A stretch of 64,000 nucleotides of DNA from Trichostrongylus colubriformis (Eukaryota; Nematoda; Chromadorea; Rhabditida; Trichostrongylidae), in the NCBI GenBank assembly GCA_963978905.1, contig OZ022261.1, positions 37,838,130 through 37,902,129 of the forward strand, written 5' to 3'. Of this stretch, positions 23,101 through 35,100 are shown one piece after another. Below the pieces are notes generated by a model that saw nothing but the letters and a program-made list of their open reading frames with translations, ran no database searches and had not been told where the DNA came from. Each line of letters begins with the position of its first letter. Within the stretch, counting starts at the first letter, position 1. The position numbers and the translations under genes were made by a program.

Positions 23101-26100
23101 TCGTAAAAAAGTTGTACGACAATGATTCAAATTGGTCAATCTGTCCGATTTATTATGAATCAACCTAGTAGAATAGGGAGCTGAGAGAGCATCAGAGATC
23201 TGTTTATAGCTTTCTCTTGGTTAGCTTTACAATATTCAATTCAACGCTTGTATTTTGTGAGTATCTGCTTATTAAGGGCGGGACCTGATGCTTCATCTTT
23301 CTCCCACTAGAGGTGCACACTTAAAGAAATATCGTCTTCTACAATATTGCTGCTTCGTTGCAAATGCTGCTTGCATATTTATTTTGAAGGTTAGGTGGGT
23401 TTTCTTGCCGAAGCCATTGTTGTACCTTTTGCAGTACTTTACAGCTCGAGGCATCACTTTCTTCACCGACTGCACTGTCTTCATCTGAGCCAGAAAACTA
23501 TGGTTTCGTTACTCATAATGCCTCAGTTCACATTGAGTTCGTAAATGCTGTTTCTACCCTTAGGAGGACGTATGTGTACATAGATTGTCCCATCTCAGGT
23601 GCCAGACAAAAGTGATAAAGGAACTCAGCCGCTGGGCAGAATATTCGTGGTACAATGCGGGTTTCGGTCATGCGCTGTTACTTGGACTGTGCGGGAGTGG
23701 AAAGAGTTCCGTCGCAGCACTAGTTGCTCAGAAACTTGCAAAGGCCTACTGCTGCCTTTCCGTACGCATCGACTGCAGTTCTTGGAAAGGTATTAGCAGT
23801 TCCTTCAAATGGTGAAATATTGAGCCTTCACCTTATAATTTTGCTCTTCAGGAAAGACAGCCGAAATCATGTACAAATGTCTAGTCAGTGAGATAAAATC
23901 GCTTTCCAAGAGAGCGCCTAGCTTACTGATACTCGACAACATCGAGTTCCTGAACCAAATCGGCGAGGAGGAAGGGCGACAATTGGGCTTTGAAAGAGTT
24001 CTTCAGCGTGAGTCAATACGTTATTTAGGACCAGATTCGTGAAATTTGGTTTTCGTATACGTGCAGTTACGATAGTTCCGCGTAGTTCTACACCTGTCAC
24101 AGATATTTCAACAGGTGCACCGAAATAGATTTGAAGCTTATTTGAGATTGTCCAGTAGATCTATATTCGTGATGTCTTCTCTGGACACGACGGTCAACAC
24201 ACCGCATTAATGCCATGGTTAAAGGCATGTGATCGGTGGACGTATTCACCACGAAAGCTGATCCGTAAAGCATCACGTCATTTCGATGAATACGGCTTTA
24301 GTATGCTAAGTATCATTATGCTATCATGCTCATTACTTAGCAATTCAGTCATTCCTTTGCAAAGTCGACCCTAACAAGGAAGGCCCATCAAGCCATGGTG
24401 AGCTTTTTCAAAACGGTTTTTGCATTTTATAAGGTTCCCATACATGAAGCAAAAAACCGGTCTCAAATTTGGCCAAATGGTTTTGGGAGGTCCAGAAAAT
24501 AGTGGTTGGTTCGATCCCCATTGATGACAAATTTTTGCATTTTTCTACTTTTCATCCATTTGTGCTCATGTAAGACCATACGTGCAAAATAGTGCAAAAT
24601 CGATTTTTATTCTGCCGGGAACCGTTATCTTCAGTATTTTTGCGTACTAAGCGAATGATTGGTTTGGACCTGGCAACGCTCATAACAGGGGAACTACGCG
24701 TTTTCCCGCAAAGTGCGTGTGATATCCATGCTCAGTCGAACTACCCTAGGTGACAAGTTTTCAGCCTCATCGTGATTTGGACCCAAACTCGGAAATTCGG
24801 GCGATCAAGTACTACTACTGCCATAGTAAAGAACACTTAACGAAAGGAGGTCGGTAGCCGATATAAGGGAATATTGCTATCTTTCGCCATCGCATGGTGT
24901 TGCTAAGTGCAGTTCACTTGAAATGCGTTGATTCTGCGCATGCTCCATTGCCTTCAATCGAGGCTGTAAGTTGTTCGTCTGTACAAGTAGAGAAGTGACC
25001 GTGTGCCCATGTTCACCCCACTGTCTCGAGTTTGTGTCAAAAATCTCGATTTGGATAGTATTTTGTATCTAGGGCTAATTGAGTCTCCTGAGCACGAATA
25101 TCACACTAGTTTCGCAGGAAAACGCATGGCACGCGTGCTAGGGGCGCCGAAGGGTCCAAACACCTCAACCACTAAAAGCTCGCAAATGAGGTCACTTTCG
25201 TGCACCAGCCACGAAAACTGCAGTCATTATGTGCGCAAATAGTATAGCGCTGGACAATTAAGGAAATGCAAAAGCGAAAATGTTGACGGGACTTGAACCA
25301 CAAACGTTCCCTCCACCGTGCCAATGCCAGCCTTTCCCCCTATCCATTCGGCCATCCGACCACTTCAAGGTGCTGAGCTGTGCATCCCCTATCAGTTTTC
25401 CTTGCTTCGTTTAGCAGTTACCATAAGTGATTCTACATTTTTGAACCAGCTCGCAGCGGTTTCGGCGTAGGTTTGAAGACAGCCTTTTGATATGCATATA
25501 CTGAACGCCGCAGCTGAAAAGCGCAAACTGGTCAAAATTGTTTTTTCTAAGCAACTTTTGTCACTCATTTTCTGGGCCTTCCAAAACTATTTAGCCGAAT
25601 TTGAGACCGGTTTTCTGCTTCATGTATGTGACCCTATAAGATGCAAAAAACCGTTCTGAAGAAGCTCACCATGACCTGAAGGGCCTCCCTTGTAAGAGGC
25701 GGGGTCTGTCATCTGAAGGCGTCAGGTGTCATCCGTTGCGCCGTTTCTACAGCTCGGAGGCACGCTTTTTCGCCGAGACTTTGTCACAGATAGCCCCTAA
25801 CACCTCTTGTTTCCCTGTGAGTGACTTCTTTTAGGGATTTGTCAATCACCACATTATCCCCAATGCTGTCCTTGAATGCGTGGGACGTTTTCTTTTGCAT
25901 CTCATATATATTGTTTTTCTGAAGCATCAACATAGAAATGGATCCCTTTTCGAAGACATGACTTGCATGCAAAGTGTCGCGAATGTGATTCGCTGTTAGT
26001 AGCTTGAATGGTTTACGTTGGCGTTCAATGTGAAAACTTGGAAATGCTTCATGAAAACAATGTGCGTCCACTACCAATATCAAAGGATTACGTAATGATT

Positions 26101-29100
26101 CGTGTTCAAGCACATATCTGGCAGGCATTCATTTCCTCCTGTTTGCGTTTTCGAAAATTCAAGAATGAATAATAAGGGCGAGGCGATTTTGTGAGAATTT
26201 GAGAAGTGAACGTGCACCATATATTGAGAGAAATTTTGAAGCGGAGACTGGTACATTGATTTGATTTGTAATTTCACTATTCTGTAATGTAATTCCTTAC
26301 CCATACGATATACCCCGGCCTGCATTCCACTTTGAGCGCATCTAAAATATCAAAGACTTTCGCCTCCAGATCCCTCTGTCTTTCGGATGGCCGTAGGTGG
26401 GATGGCGCTTCGTCAATGCCACTGATCACAATGCTCCTCGAGCGCTTGTCAGCCTCTAAAAACTTCGAAACATCTTTGGAGATTTTGTCGGCGAACACGA
26501 GTAGTATCTTCTCGATCAGCGGTTCACTGTTGCGCTCCAACACGGCCTTGATAAGCTGAGCGGGCGACAGTGTGGTATAATCCACATCCACCGAGGGTGC
26601 TATGAAACCATTGCTGAGATCCCCTTGTCTGGCCACAGAAGCTTCGGTGGAGGTACCCGAGGTTTCCCTCCTTTTGCTGAGCCGATCTACTTTTGGTCAC
26701 GAATCGATTGAAAAGTAATATCTTGGAAAACAAACTGAACCGCACTTAGACAAACGAGTTCGAAATGTAATGGCTGCGCGATATGCTTTCAATCTAATGA
26801 CGAGCAGCTATAAATGAAATAAATCAGCCAACAAGAATGGAGGGAAATATTGAAATTTTCTGGAAAAACAGAAATTATCAGATTACGAAACGCCGCCAAT
26901 ATATATATTAGGTTAAATATATTGGGTAGTCTAAAAAGTCTTTTCGTATTTTTAAATACCGCTTTTTCCCTCAAAACTGCTGTCCACAAAATTTCTTCTT
27001 ACATACATATCTAGTACAAGTCCACACGCATCTATAGGTATTGTTGTCTTCCATCTCCCGGATAACCCTTTTTGGCAAAATAAACATATCAAAGGTCACA
27101 TCATTTTCAATTCCAATTTTTTTGAATGGCGTTAGACAGGGAAATGAAAAGGTGATAATTCGATGGGGCGAGATCAGGGCTATAAGGTAGCAATTTTATC
27201 CAAGCTCGAGAATTTTTGGCGAGGCAATTTTCGGTAAGTTCTTCCCACTATTGAAAAAGTGACTCGCTCAAAAATTCTCGAGCTTGGATAAAAATTGCTG
27301 CCCCATCCACCTTATAGCCCTGAGCTCCATCGAATTATCACCTTTTTCTTTCCCTGTCTAACGCCATTCAAAGAAAAAATTTTTTATAATTTTTTTGTAT
27401 TGAAAATGAGGTTGGCCTCTGATATGTTTATTTTGCCGAAAAGGGTTATCCGGGAGATGGAAGACAATAATACCTATAGATGCGTGTGGACTTGTACTAC
27501 ATGTGTATGTACACCAGAGATTACTGAAAAGCAGTTTGGAGGGAAAAAGCGGTATTTGAAAATACGAAAAGACTTTTTAGACTACCCAATATTAGGTTGT
27601 CCCAAAAGTCTTGTAGGATTTTTCCAAAAAAATCAATAACTCTTGTTTACTTCGAGGCAGGTCTAGGCGGTTCAGGAATAGGGAGGAACGTTCTCTAAGC
27701 TTTCTAGCAAAATATGTAAGGTTGTCGCATTGAAATTTTCACTTTATCAACAAAAAATTCAGTTCAATTTATTAACAATACAATCAGATCGATTTATTCA
27801 AAGTACATTCCATTAGAATCAATGACTCTCTGCCAACGACGAGGTAGGTCTAATATGCCATTACGGTAAAAATCGGAAGACTTAGAAGCGAGAAAATCCG
27901 CAAGGTAACTCGAGATCCTCCCGAGAATCGTATTGTATTTCAGCTAGGAACGCCTTCAGGGAGCGGAAAAGGTGGTGGTCTGTTGGGGCTAGGTCGGGCG
28001 AGTACGGAGGGTGTACCACGGTAGTCCAGCCCAAACTCAGGATTTTTTGGCGAGTGACTGTAGCTACATGGGGTCTAGCATTGTCATGCAAAAAGTAAAT
28101 ACGATCCTGCTGCAATTTGAGTTTATCGCTCAGGCGATCCAGCTGCTCACAAATATATTCCCTGGTGACAGTAGTATTGTCCGGTGGTAGCTCCCAGTGA
28201 ATCACCCTGCGCATATTCCACCAGACAGACAACATCACCTTTCGAGCCTCTTGTTCAGTTCGTGGTGTTGGCACTCCTGTCTCGCCTTCTCCGAGCCATT
28301 GGCGCCTGCGGCTATGGTTGACGTACATCACCCATGTCTCATCCCAAGTAACCAAATTGGAAAGCCAGCTCGAGTTCCTGTGTGCGGACAGGTTTGCCAT
28401 GCAGGCCTCGATGCGTGCCGCTGATGGGTTGCAGTCAGTTGATGTGGTATCCAAGATCCCCATTTGTGCGACTTTCCCATTTGATGGAGATGTCTAACTA
28501 TTGTGGAGTGATGACACTGAAATGTCTCCGCCAAATTGCGGGTAGGAGTTCTGAGTTCCTCCTCTACAGCTTCGCGTAGGCGTTCCAGATCGATGGTTAC
28601 ACTGCGTCCGGGGTGTGGTGAGTCTTCAAGCTCGTTGAACTTATTGAACCAGTTCAAGGCTGTCTTGTAGTAGAGGCTGGACTCGCCCATCGTAATACAA
28701 ATGTTCCGATGGGCTTCAGCTGCTGTGTGCTCCAGACGATATTCGTGAAGTAGAAGCAAACGGACTTGGTTGCGTGAAAGGCTCATTATTAACAGGTTAG
28801 AATTCTTGAGCGGATAACACTAACAGTATCGATTGCGCGGGAACTCACCCTCATACATCCCTAGCCAGGAAGTGTTCTGGAAGTTTTTAAACAAAAATAT
28901 AGGATCACATAAAAAGGTGAAAATTTCAATGCGACAACCTAATATATTGACCCACCAGATTCCGTGTAGAGAGCAACGATGCCCGTAGTCGAAACCCACC
29001 CAACAGCGGTGTCATCTACTGTGAACGGTCTCGCGGCACCACAGCGACGGAAGCTTGCGACTCAATCAACGCTGCATTGGGCAAGGGATGTGTGAACTAC

Positions 29101-32100
29101 GAGACCGTGGGCCGCTGGCTCATCAGCTTCAACAACGGCGATTGACACGGAAGAAAAGCCACGCATGGGACGCCTACACGCATTCGACGACGAGACGCTG
29201 CTCTCCGCCGTCCGCGCCGATCCTGAAACCACCATGCGCGAGCTGGCGGAGAGGAATGGACAAGCACCCATAACCGTTTATCGCCGCCTCCACGAGCTCG
29301 GTTATCGGAAGGTGCTGTCGCGGTGGACCTCATGCCCTGACGGATGCTCACGAAAGTGCCCGTGTGAGCATCTGTCAATCGGTGCTGCTCCGCCCGTATC
29401 GCAACGATTTTCTCGTCTATCTGGCTACGGGCGATGGAAGTTGGGACTTGTACTATACCAACGCTCCCCGCGCCTTTTGGCTGCTACGTGACGCCGAGCC
29501 GCCAACGCAGCCCTTGTCCGACCTCCGAAGAAGGTTCTACTCTGCCGCTTCTGGACGCGGGGGAATGCTTTACCAAGAGGTGCTGGCATAAGTCGAGACA
29601 GTGCCCGCTTCCGTATACACCTACCAACTCCAGCAGATCGCCGTCGCTATTCGAGAAAAGCGCCTGAGAAAGTTCGCGGTCACGCTCCATGACAACGCCC
29701 ACCCATACGTCGCGAAGTGTACCCAGGCCAAGCTACAGGAGCCAGGCTGGGATGTGCTGCCTCACCCGCCATACTCTCCAGACATTGTCCCTTCTGACTA
29801 TCACCTTACCCATCCTCTTGAATCCTTCCTGGTCAGAAGAAAATTCGCTGATTATGGCATGTTGCAAAGGCGATCGCTGACTTCTTCGACACTCAGAATC
29901 CAGAGTTCTGGGAGGGGGGAATCAACATTTACCTAGGAGGACACAGAGTATTATCGATAACAATGGTGAATACGTTGTTGCCTGATTGTCGTTTGTTGGA
30001 AGAAAAAATCATAAAGTGATTGATGATCGAACAAATCTTTTTGGGACAACCTAATACATATATTACATACTGTGTGTGTAATATTCTACAAAGTGAACCA
30101 GAGTAATGCAGGAAACTGATTGAGAGCTCAACTTTTCAGTGCTCCGATGTGTGATGTCGAAAAGTGCTACTCCTATACTCATGGTTACTAAGCAATCGAA
30201 TCTATTTCATCAATCTGTCGTCAAACCAGGAGGACGCCGGCTCTTTGCATTCATCAAGCACCTTCCTCCGCTTACGCAGGTACAGCATCGGCCCATCGCT
30301 TTCCATATCAAAGCAATGCACCCATACTAAGAAACATATCTTGAAAATCAATTTAAGCGAAATAACTACTAGACTAAACAGGTTTCATCTCGCGTCATGT
30401 TGTGTTCCACTCATAGTTTGACTGTCTCGGCTGATAGGTACTGATGATATCAAGTCTAATATTTGAGATAAAACATAAGGAATCACACAGCTGTGAAGCG
30501 CATCTCGCCTTGCTATTGTCGAAAGTTCTCTAGCACCTCGCTTTCAGCAAATCCCTCATGAGACAACGCACCGATCGGTCTTGGGTAACAAGTGGAGAAC
30601 TATGAACTAGCATGTGTCTTTCACCGCTTGAAAATCTCTCTCCTCGGCAATTCCCCATGTATCTTCATTATACATTTATGGGACGAATGGCTGCGACAAA
30701 TGCGTGCGGAACCATATGCAGCATTCTGTACGCAATGTGACGACACAAACGAATTATTCATGAAAATACTAAACAGTGACATATATCGAACGCTGTCTTC
30801 TCGAGCACATTTCGTTCCAGTTGTGGTCATCGCTGGCTTTCTTGATTGAATAATCACTACTATATATAATCGGCTTAGTCTATCTGTCTTCTGTTTGTCT
30901 GTTGGTCTGTTTGCCTGTTTGTCTGTCACGAAATTCGGAAGAAGCTCAAGGGCAGTTTATAAAGGTCGGTTCGAGTATGGGGTAGGTAGAGCATGAGCGA
31001 AGAAATAAAGGGCTCTTAGGCAATGTCACGCCCCACCCGTTGTGGGCGAGGCGTGCGCTGAAAGTTTGATAGTCAGCTGAAAATAACATAATTCAGTCCC
31101 AAAATGGCCCAGACGTAGGGAGAATTTGGGATAAGGTCAGTGGCACGATTCTATGAAGCCTATAAGTTGGGTGGGCGGGACGTATTTCGAACAGGCGTGG
31201 CTTAAAACAGAAATTCGTAGTTTGATTTCAGCACAGCTTCGAAGCTCCGTTCAAGGAGAGACAAGAGGGCGCACATGAACGTTACTAAGAGAGAGCAAAT
31301 AAACGGTGCTACGCCGCGCCCACTAGGGCGGATTGTGCGCTGAAATTTGGTGCTCAAGTGAAAATTTGTAATTCAGTTCCAAAATGGCTCAGAAATGGGC
31401 AGAAGCTGGGATAAACCCAACCATGGGATGCTGGAAGTGATGGAAAAGATCCGTCCATAGTGGGATGAAGGTAATTTGAATGGGCGCAGTTACGAGAAAG
31501 CTGGTTCGGTAAGTACAAGCTAGAGGCTCCGTTCAAGCTGCAATAGGTGGGACATTAGTCAAGATGTATACGTCGTACATAGACCATGAGGGACTTCCAC
31601 AATGGGCGGGACGTGCGCTGAAACATGCGATACTCTATCTAAGATTTCCAATTCAGCTCCTCAAGGCACTTTTAGGAAAGGCTGTGTTAAGGTCAGCGAT
31701 GAATTTCTGGAAAAGGTATACATGCTCGCAAAGGACAGAAACTAAGCGGCGTGGCGATTATGAGCTGAGCTTGCGGTGAAGTAATTGGCACTCAGACCGA
31801 AAAGTTCCAATTTAGCTATGAAAAGGGCCCAAACGTGGGGAAAATGTTTTGCTGCCAGCCTGAGATTCGGAAGGAAAGAATCCGTGATGGGCGGGGCTAT
31901 CCTCGATGGCGATGCTTAAAGTAAAAATTCAAAATTGGGTTCCGATACAGCCTAGATATAAGCAGGTTATGCTGTAAGATATGGTCAGCTTTACCCTTAA
32001 CGAGATCTTAAAGAGGAATAGGGAGATATAAAGAATGGTCATAGGCGCACGGATGTTAACGAGGAAACACAGTCATTTGCTATCGCTACTATTGCCTTAA

Positions 32101-35100
32101 AAGTTAAAGTTTAGGACAATGTTTTTGACGTTGATCAATACCTTTCTGGGATGCACCGCACATTCTAGTTCCAATCAGAATCGTGATGGCTGGTGATGTG
32201 ATATGGCCTAAAGAATGGCTCGCGGTGGCCAGCCGATGTTCAAGTTAGTGCTTTTATCCTCCCAGACGAGTCTGGTACCAGTTCGCCGACCTCGGAAGGA
32301 TGGAAGGCTTGGTCGGCCTGGGCGGCCTGTTGATGCTGGATTTCATCCCGCACCATGAGAGTGGTGAGTGCCCCACCGATCACTATACCACTCCCGGATG
32401 AAGCACCCAGATGAAAGCAAGGGTCTAACAAGGGAAGGTATTCTACTTCCCATGGAACTTTTAAATGAGACCCGGGAATTTCGATAAAGCTTCGAACGCT
32501 GATTATAACTGTGATAACCAAAATTGCTAAATGGCATTCTGAAGCGAGTTACGAGGGACAAAGTTTGCCTGAGACTTACCTGTGACATCTCAAGTGCGAG
32601 GCTCTTCGTCATCAGCATGACTAGTGCACGGCCAGCAACGGCCTCCGTAGTACACTGGTAGTGTAACGGTTCTGTAGGCGCGAGGTCGTGGGTATGCCAC
32701 CCGTCGGGAAGCACCTTTTTGCATTTCGTGTTTCATCGTCGGTAAGTGCTTTTCTTTCACTTCTAAACGTTTCCTTGTATGATATTCGCGCGTATGGGGT
32801 CGAATTACCCCTCTGTGCAAATTTCCAGCCGGATCTACTTTTTGGCCCAACTTCGGAAAATTAGGGGCCGACAGGGGTTAGGTGAGGTTTTTGAGTTTCC
32901 TTCCACAAAAAATCCTGCAAGCTGAACAAGATAACCTAAACATACCTATCACACTTGCCCATCACACAAAACGCACGTAACAATCAGCGTAACAAGCGCA
33001 CTTACTGAACATGGTAGCCTTACTGCTGAATTCATAGGTCACGCTTTTAAGCTGGCCTTTTACAATCTTAAAATGATTTACTCGTCACCTGAGTTGAGGT
33101 GTGTGCAGACCTCTGCCGCCATCTCACGTGCGTATGGAAATTCCGTGCAGATCTGCCTGGAACCTGCTCTCGCTGATTGGGTACAATTAACTCCTCAATC
33201 AAGCTCACAAAACTGGCTAAACTGTGAAGAGTATAAAGCTCTTGGCTACACGATTCTAACAGACTACAAACCTCACCTTTATGATGTTCCAAAAGCTGAA
33301 TCACCTGAAGATTACTTGAGACGACTGGGTGACTTCTTCCGATTCGTTCAACGTCCTGTACCTGAAAAAGTGATTGTGATTGTGGCTAACGCCAACGCTC
33401 TCGTTGGCAGGAAACTATTACTGGCAAACACCCGGGCAAATTGGAGAGATGAAAAGGAATGTGAGGAATTGTGGTGTTTGCGAAATAGGAGTCGATCGTG
33501 AGAAGAAGGTGCATGTCATCGAACCCAATCTGCTTCCCTTCACAAAGACACTGAAAGAAGCTCGAGGAAAGATTGCTACATAAACTGCATTCATTAAACC
33601 AAAGGGTGTGATTCTGTGATAAAAAAAATGTAGAATGAAAAAATAAGAGCATTTGCTTGGCAAGGGTCAACGACTTCTCCTTTTTTGTATGGGTTGCGAG
33701 CCGATATAGCCCATCAATTTTTCCGAGATTTGGCTAAATTCTCGAATTGGCTGGAAATGTCCCATGGGGTAATTTGATCTTCTGAACACGAAAATCACAC
33801 TGGTTTTGCGTGAAAACGTATGGCTCGCGCGCTATGGGCTTCCACACATATCATGAAATGGTAATTTTTTTCAGGAAAGCCTTCATATCTTCATTCAGGT
33901 AATTGCTTGGCAGATTCTGCATAAAGATTTGAGATCAGCAATTAAAAGTGCGTACAGTGGTATGTGTCTCATTGCAAATGGCCATTTCCGCAAACCGTCT
34001 GATGGCAAAGTGCCTCGCCAATGAGGTGTCACGGGCAAAGTTTGACCCCTCGTAACTTGCTTCAGAATGCCTTTAGCAATTTTGGTTTTCACAGTTATAA
34101 TCAGCGTTCGAAGCTCCATCGAAACTCCCGGGTCTCATTTCAAAGTTCCATGGGAAGTATAATACCTTCCCTTGTGAGAAGATTGTATGTGGCAAAACTC
34201 ACGGTGTAGGGAGCACCTCTGAGCTTTGAAGGCGACGCTTTTTTCAAAAGCTGCCAACCGTTTCAACGTGACTCGCCCTTATCTATCGTGACCCCCGGAA
34301 TCTAAGTTGGGAAGAATCTGTTATTTCTCGAGTTTTTGACCACTTTCCTTCCATATGTGTCCAACAGTTCCTACTACTGCCTTTGAGAGGGTCTTGTCTT
34401 TAGTGGGCGGGATATAAGTAGGTTCGGTATCTCTCGATTATTTGGAACACCTGTACACCGGAGCTTCCCCACAAACGCGCGCGAAAATCGGCTCGCCGCG
34501 TAAGGCCGCTTCCATACTTTGCGCACCGACGCCGTCACGCGCGTGCCTGCGTCACGCGCGTGACGGCGTCGGTGCGCAAAGTATGGAAGCGGCCTAACAG
34601 GCGAGTCGAGAGTCGCCCTCATACAGCCGCGGGCGGTCACCAGAAGGCAATCCGAGTGGTTTTTATTTCATATCATCATTGCACATTTTGACAGCCGTGT
34701 CAAGAAATGCAATTAAGCGGCGCATCTGTGAATACTGACTTACGCAATATGAAATTCGTAGAGGCGTAACCTTCTTTCATGTGCCCGTTTCATTTGTTAA
34801 AGGTTTCACAATAATAGGTTTCACATCACAAGCTCATGAAAATGCCCAGTCGTACTCGTTTTAACTCGATCTACGCTGTCGATCTGCGCACTCGTTGCTC
34901 TAGGGGAATGTTTCAGCGTGCATTGTGACACTGAACGATAACGGGGCCTTGGATCACTGGTCTAAATCGTAGCTGTTACTTTGTAAAGTCATTTGTGAGC
35001 GGCTTTTATTATGTGTTAGTAGCTCTGTTTTCATTAAGGATGGAACATGACTTCAAGTGATGATTTCAGGAGGAACATAGCCGATTGCTAAACCAATTTT

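Larger units (their letters stand above)
27595..30051 (+). mobile_element. Mariner element interrupted by a second mariner
   Basis: Terminal repeats GGTTGTCCCAAAAG(T) at 27595 and inverted ...TTTTGGGACAACC ending 30051, each next to TA. Subtracting the inserted element at 27719-28940 leaves about 1235 bases, a normal mariner length. Its transposase runs on the plus strand from ATG 28979 to TGA 29985, broken by several frameshifts. The left end is only three bases from the right end of the foldback element 26922-27589. Confidence 0.88.
32428..34175 (+). mobile_element. Inverted-repeat element carrying a captured phosphatase fragment
   Basis: The ends are inverted copies starting ACAAGGGAAGGTATT; similarity continues for about 150 bases (32428-32575 against 34028-34175), including CTTCCCATGGAACTTT, GAGACCCGGGA and GCTTCGAACGCTGATTATAA. 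Flanks read CACCCAGATGAAAGC...GGTCT on the left and GAGAAG...TATGT on the right. At 41850-41890 the same two flanks occur directly joined (GGTCTGAGAAGG), i.e. without the element. Inside are a tRNA-like segment, the phosphatase fragment 32988-33583 and a block shared with 25025-25150. No transposase is seen; non-autonomous. Confidence 0.7.

Noticed and set aside
22729..23122. Several overlapping open frames of 98-125 codons on both strands
   Set aside because: They are alternative frames of the deleted mariner transposase, not separate genes.
23444..23572. Frame [20 protein letters not shown] as a PEX1 exon before D1
   Set aside because: Its only donor (GTAAAT) would leave a 23-base intron before the supported D1 exon start at 23564, too short for splicing.
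30592..30849. 85-codon plus-strand frame as the missing PEX1 D1 C-terminal exon
   Set aside because: No similarity to the expected AAA lid sequence, and no splice sites in the right phase were found.
32639..32715. Functional tRNA gene
   Set aside because: Box A is acceptable, but the T arm is mutated and the stems do not close; treated as tRNA-derived repeat.
33395..33410. A tiny intron rescuing the phosphatase frame
   Set aside because: GT and AG occur within about 8 bases only; no nematode intron is that short.
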